A stretch of 7,572 nt of DNA from CAZKTF01 sp964555565 (GTDB lineage: Bacteria; Planctomycetota; JAJSAM01; JAKLKS01). Positions 6,034 to 7,572 of this stretch are shown here, in pieces (the stretch's first letter is position 1; each line of letters begins with the position of its first letter). The translations under genes and the position numbers were made by a program. The notes below the pieces were generated by a model. That model ran no database searches, was not told the origin of the DNA, and saw only the letters and a list, made by a program, of their open reading frames with translations. The stretch spans positions 1 through 7,572 of the forward strand of contig CAZKTF010000175.1 in the NCBI GenBank assembly GCA_964555565.1. The letters run 5' to 3'.

Positions 6034-6208
6034 TCTTCTACCACGGAGGACACGGAGAGCACGGAGGGCACGGAGAACGGCAGGCGGAAGAGGGGGAGGC
6101 AACGACTCTCGAGCGGAGGATCCCGCCGCGGTCGTCCCCCCTTCCCCTCATCGTTCTCCGGTGTGTTCTCCGTGCCCTCAGTGTCCTCCGTGTCTCCGTG
6201 GTGAAAGA
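6034..6208. repeat. Large imperfect inverted repeat (~175 bp) made of CACGGAGG-type units
   Basis: The left arm begins tcttctaccacgg and contains repeated units of the form cacggagg/cacggaga up to about 6080. The right arm is its near reverse complement, ending ccgtggtgaaaga. The inner parts also match: an aggggga-type purine run and acgac (about 6082-6105) face gtcgtccccccttcccctc (6131-6149). The centre holds GCGG/CCGC. The arms differ by a few substitutions and by one insertion of about 10 bases (tccggtgtgt region) in the right arm. It occupies the gap between the BatA-like gene and guaB and codes for nothing recognisable. Similar cacggagg repeats are scattered in many environmental bacterial genomes. 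It may be a non-autonomous, MITE-like or REP-like repeat that acts locally as a transcription barrier. Confidence 0.68.
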
Positions 6209-6257
6209 CTCTTCCCGCCTCTCACGGGGCACCCACACGGAGCAGCGAGGAGCCGGG

Positions 6258-7572
6258 TCAGGCGCGGAGGTACCACGCCCACTCGGCGAGGAGGAGCGCC
6301 ATGGCGAGGAGGGCCGGCAGCGGCCCCGGTGGCGGAGGGGGCGGCGCGGCCGGGTCCCGGGAGGGGAGGTCCGCCGGCGCGGCGTTCCCGGGGTGCGGGC
6401 GGGAGAGGTCCGACTCGCGGCGGTCGAGGAGGGCGACGTGCGAACGGACCTCCCGCCCGCCGGGGAGGAGGACCGTGAGGAGCCTCCGCGACCAGAGGGC
6501 GGCGGGCGCCGGGGCCGCGAAGCGCACGACGCCCTCCGCCGCGGGGATCTCGCACGTCTCCTCCCCGTCGGGGCCGCGGACGAGGACGGCGCGGGTCCCC
6601 GGCGGGACCCGCAGCCGGACCTCGCTCCCCGCGGCGACGCAGGGAGGGAGGTCCGGCTCCTCCCCGCCCGCGAGCCAGAGGAGGGCGTTGCGCACGAGGA
6701 TCGGCCACGCGGCCCCGAGCGGGAGCGTGGACTCCCGCGGCTCGAAGCCGAGGAGGACCTGCCGCGCCCCGCCGCGGACCCCGGCGAGGGCGAGCGGCCC
6801 GGAGGGCCCCTCGAGGAGGACCGCGTCCCCCGCCTCGGCGCGGAGCGCCCTCCCGCGCGCGACGATCACCTCCGCGGGGTCCACGCCCCGGAGGACCGGG
6901 TGCGCGGCGTCGCCGGCCCGCACGAGCGGGGCCTCCGTCCCGGGGCCCTCCCCCGCGCCGAGGAGGAACGCCGGCACGCCCTCGGGAATCCCCGCCGCGT
7001 CCGCGGCGGAGGCGACGACGACGTCCGGGCGGGGGAGGAGGTCCGCCAGCGCGGCCGGGGAGACGATCGAGGAGCCGTCCCTGTCCACGAGGTCCCCGCA
7101 GGCCTCCAGCGCCGCACGGAGGTAGGGGTCCGGAACGGGGTGCACCGACAGGACCGCCACGCGGAGCGCGGGGAGCGGCTCCAGGGCCAGGTGCACCGCG
7201 TCGTCCGAGGGGCAGGCGTCCGGGGGAGCGTCCTTCCAGGACGGAGCGCCCACGAGCACCCCGCCCATCGACCCGCGCACGTTCCCGGTCTCGACGGCCA
7301 CCGCCTCCTCCCTCTCCGTGCCGTCGGCCTCCAGGAGGCGCAGCCGCGCCAGGGCGCCTCGCTTCCCGCGCTCCCGTTCGACGGAGACCCCGACGACGGC
7401 CCTGTTCCTCTCGGGCTTCCCCACCGAGATCACCCGCAGGGCGCGCCGGGCCGCGAGCGAGGGCACGTCCGGGTCGTCCCCGTCGGTGAGGACCACGACC
7501 TCGGCCCCGCCCGCCCCCGCGGACTCCGCCGCAGCGGCGAGCCCGGCGCGCGGCGCAAGCCGCGGCGCCGCC
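6258..7572 (-). CDS. BatA/VWA-like membrane protein with amidotransferase-like domain, C-terminal part (runs off right edge)
   Basis: The frame is open to the right edge, giving about 437 residues of the C-terminal part; the start is outside the window. Near the edge, AEVVVLTDGDD resembles the last strand and metal-site motif (vvvlTDG) of a von Willebrand A domain. A beta-rich segment follows (RVISVGKPERNRAVVGVSV and on), then an alpha/beta segment starting LRVAVLSVHPVPDPYLRAAL that resembles the class I amidotransferase-like domain found in these proteins. GFEPRESTLPLGAAWPILV and RNALLWLAG come next, and the protein ends with a proline-rich linker and one hydrophobic segment (LLAMALLLAEWAWYL) as a membrane anchor. 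Large proteins with this order occur beside MoxR ATPases in Bat-type clusters of planctomycetes and relatives; their role is poorly known. A GTG at 7496 is not the real start because coding sequence continues upstream of it. Family assignment is by pattern, not by search. Confidence 0.7.
   Translation of the reverse strand, partial: AAPRLAPRAGLAAAAESAGAGGAEVVVLTDGDDPDVPSLAARRALRVISVGKPERNRAVVGVSVERERGKRGALARLRLLEADGTEREEAVAVETGNVRGSMGGVLVGAPSWKDAPPDACPSDDAVHLALEPLPALRVAVLSVHPVPDPYLRAALEACGDLVDRDGSSIVSPAALADLLPRPDVVVASAADAAGIPEGVPAFLLGAGEGPGTEAPLVRAGDAAHPVLRGVDPAEVIVARGRALRAEAGDAVLLEGPSGPLALAGVRGGARQVLLGFEPRESTLPLGAAWPILVRNALLWLAGGEEPDLPPCVAAGSEVRLRVPPGTRAVLVRGPDGEETCEIPAAEGVVRFAAPAPAALWSRRLLTVLLPGGREVRSHVALLDRRESDLSRPHPGNAAPADLPSRDPAAPPPPPPGPLPALLAMALLLAEWAWYLRA

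Noticed and set aside
5859..6071. Upstream extension of guaB to an ATG at 6071
   Set aside because: The added 71 residues cover the promoter, hairpins and U tract and do not resemble the IMPDH start. The ATG at 5858 has a proper Shine-Dalgarno and family-like N-terminus.
6041..6202. CACGGAGG units as a CRISPR array
   Set aside because: The units are about 8-10 bases, contiguous or nearly so, without unique spacers, and form mirrored arms rather than same-direction repeats.
7494..7496. GTG at 7496 as the start of the BatA-like gene
   Set aside because: The frame stays open to the window edge and the upstream residues (GGAEV) complete the VWA-like strand, so the real start lies outside the window.

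Overview
The window is a very GC-rich bacterial segment in which every gene I can support is on the minus strand. The GC-rich codon usage, the zinc-ribbon rhomboid, and a large BatA-like protein combining a VWA domain with an amidotransferase-like domain fit a planctomycete or a similar uncultured, GC-rich environmental lineage. That taxonomic guess is an inference from gene style only.

Layout from low to high coordinates: (1) the N-terminal part of a secreted protein of unknown function, cut by the left edge; (2) a 3' fragment of a tRNA-Cys gene with no matching 5' half, followed by a roughly 200-base non-coding stretch with a tandem palindromic repeat; (3) a two-gene toxin-antitoxin operon of the TacAT/AtaRT class (DUF1778 ribbon-helix-helix antitoxin and GNAT acetyltransferase toxin), with a clear sigma-70 promoter containing a palindrome; (4) a gap of about 240 bases with little recognisable content; (5) a purine operon guaB - guaA - rhomboid protease, read in that order; (6) a guaB leader with a promoter and a long hairpin that buries the guaB ribosome-binding site; (7) an imperfect inverted repeat of about 175 bp built from CACGGAGG-type units; (8) the C-terminal part of a BatA/VWA-like membrane protein, cut by the right edge.

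How the parts work together: GuaB (IMP to XMP) and GuaA (XMP to GMP) are consecutive steps of guanine nucleotide synthesis and are almost certainly co-transcribed. The rhomboid gene follows guaA after 1 to 19 bases, depending on its start, and should share the transcript. The toxin-antitoxin pair is autonomous accessory DNA. Beside a broken tRNA it suggests the remains of an integrated element, although no intact integrase is visible.

The most interesting signal is the guaB leader. A run of ten U residues pairs with the purine-rich ribosome-binding region in a stem of about 22 pairs. This resembles the logic of a fourU-type RNA thermometer or another translational switch, on a gene where that would be unexpected.
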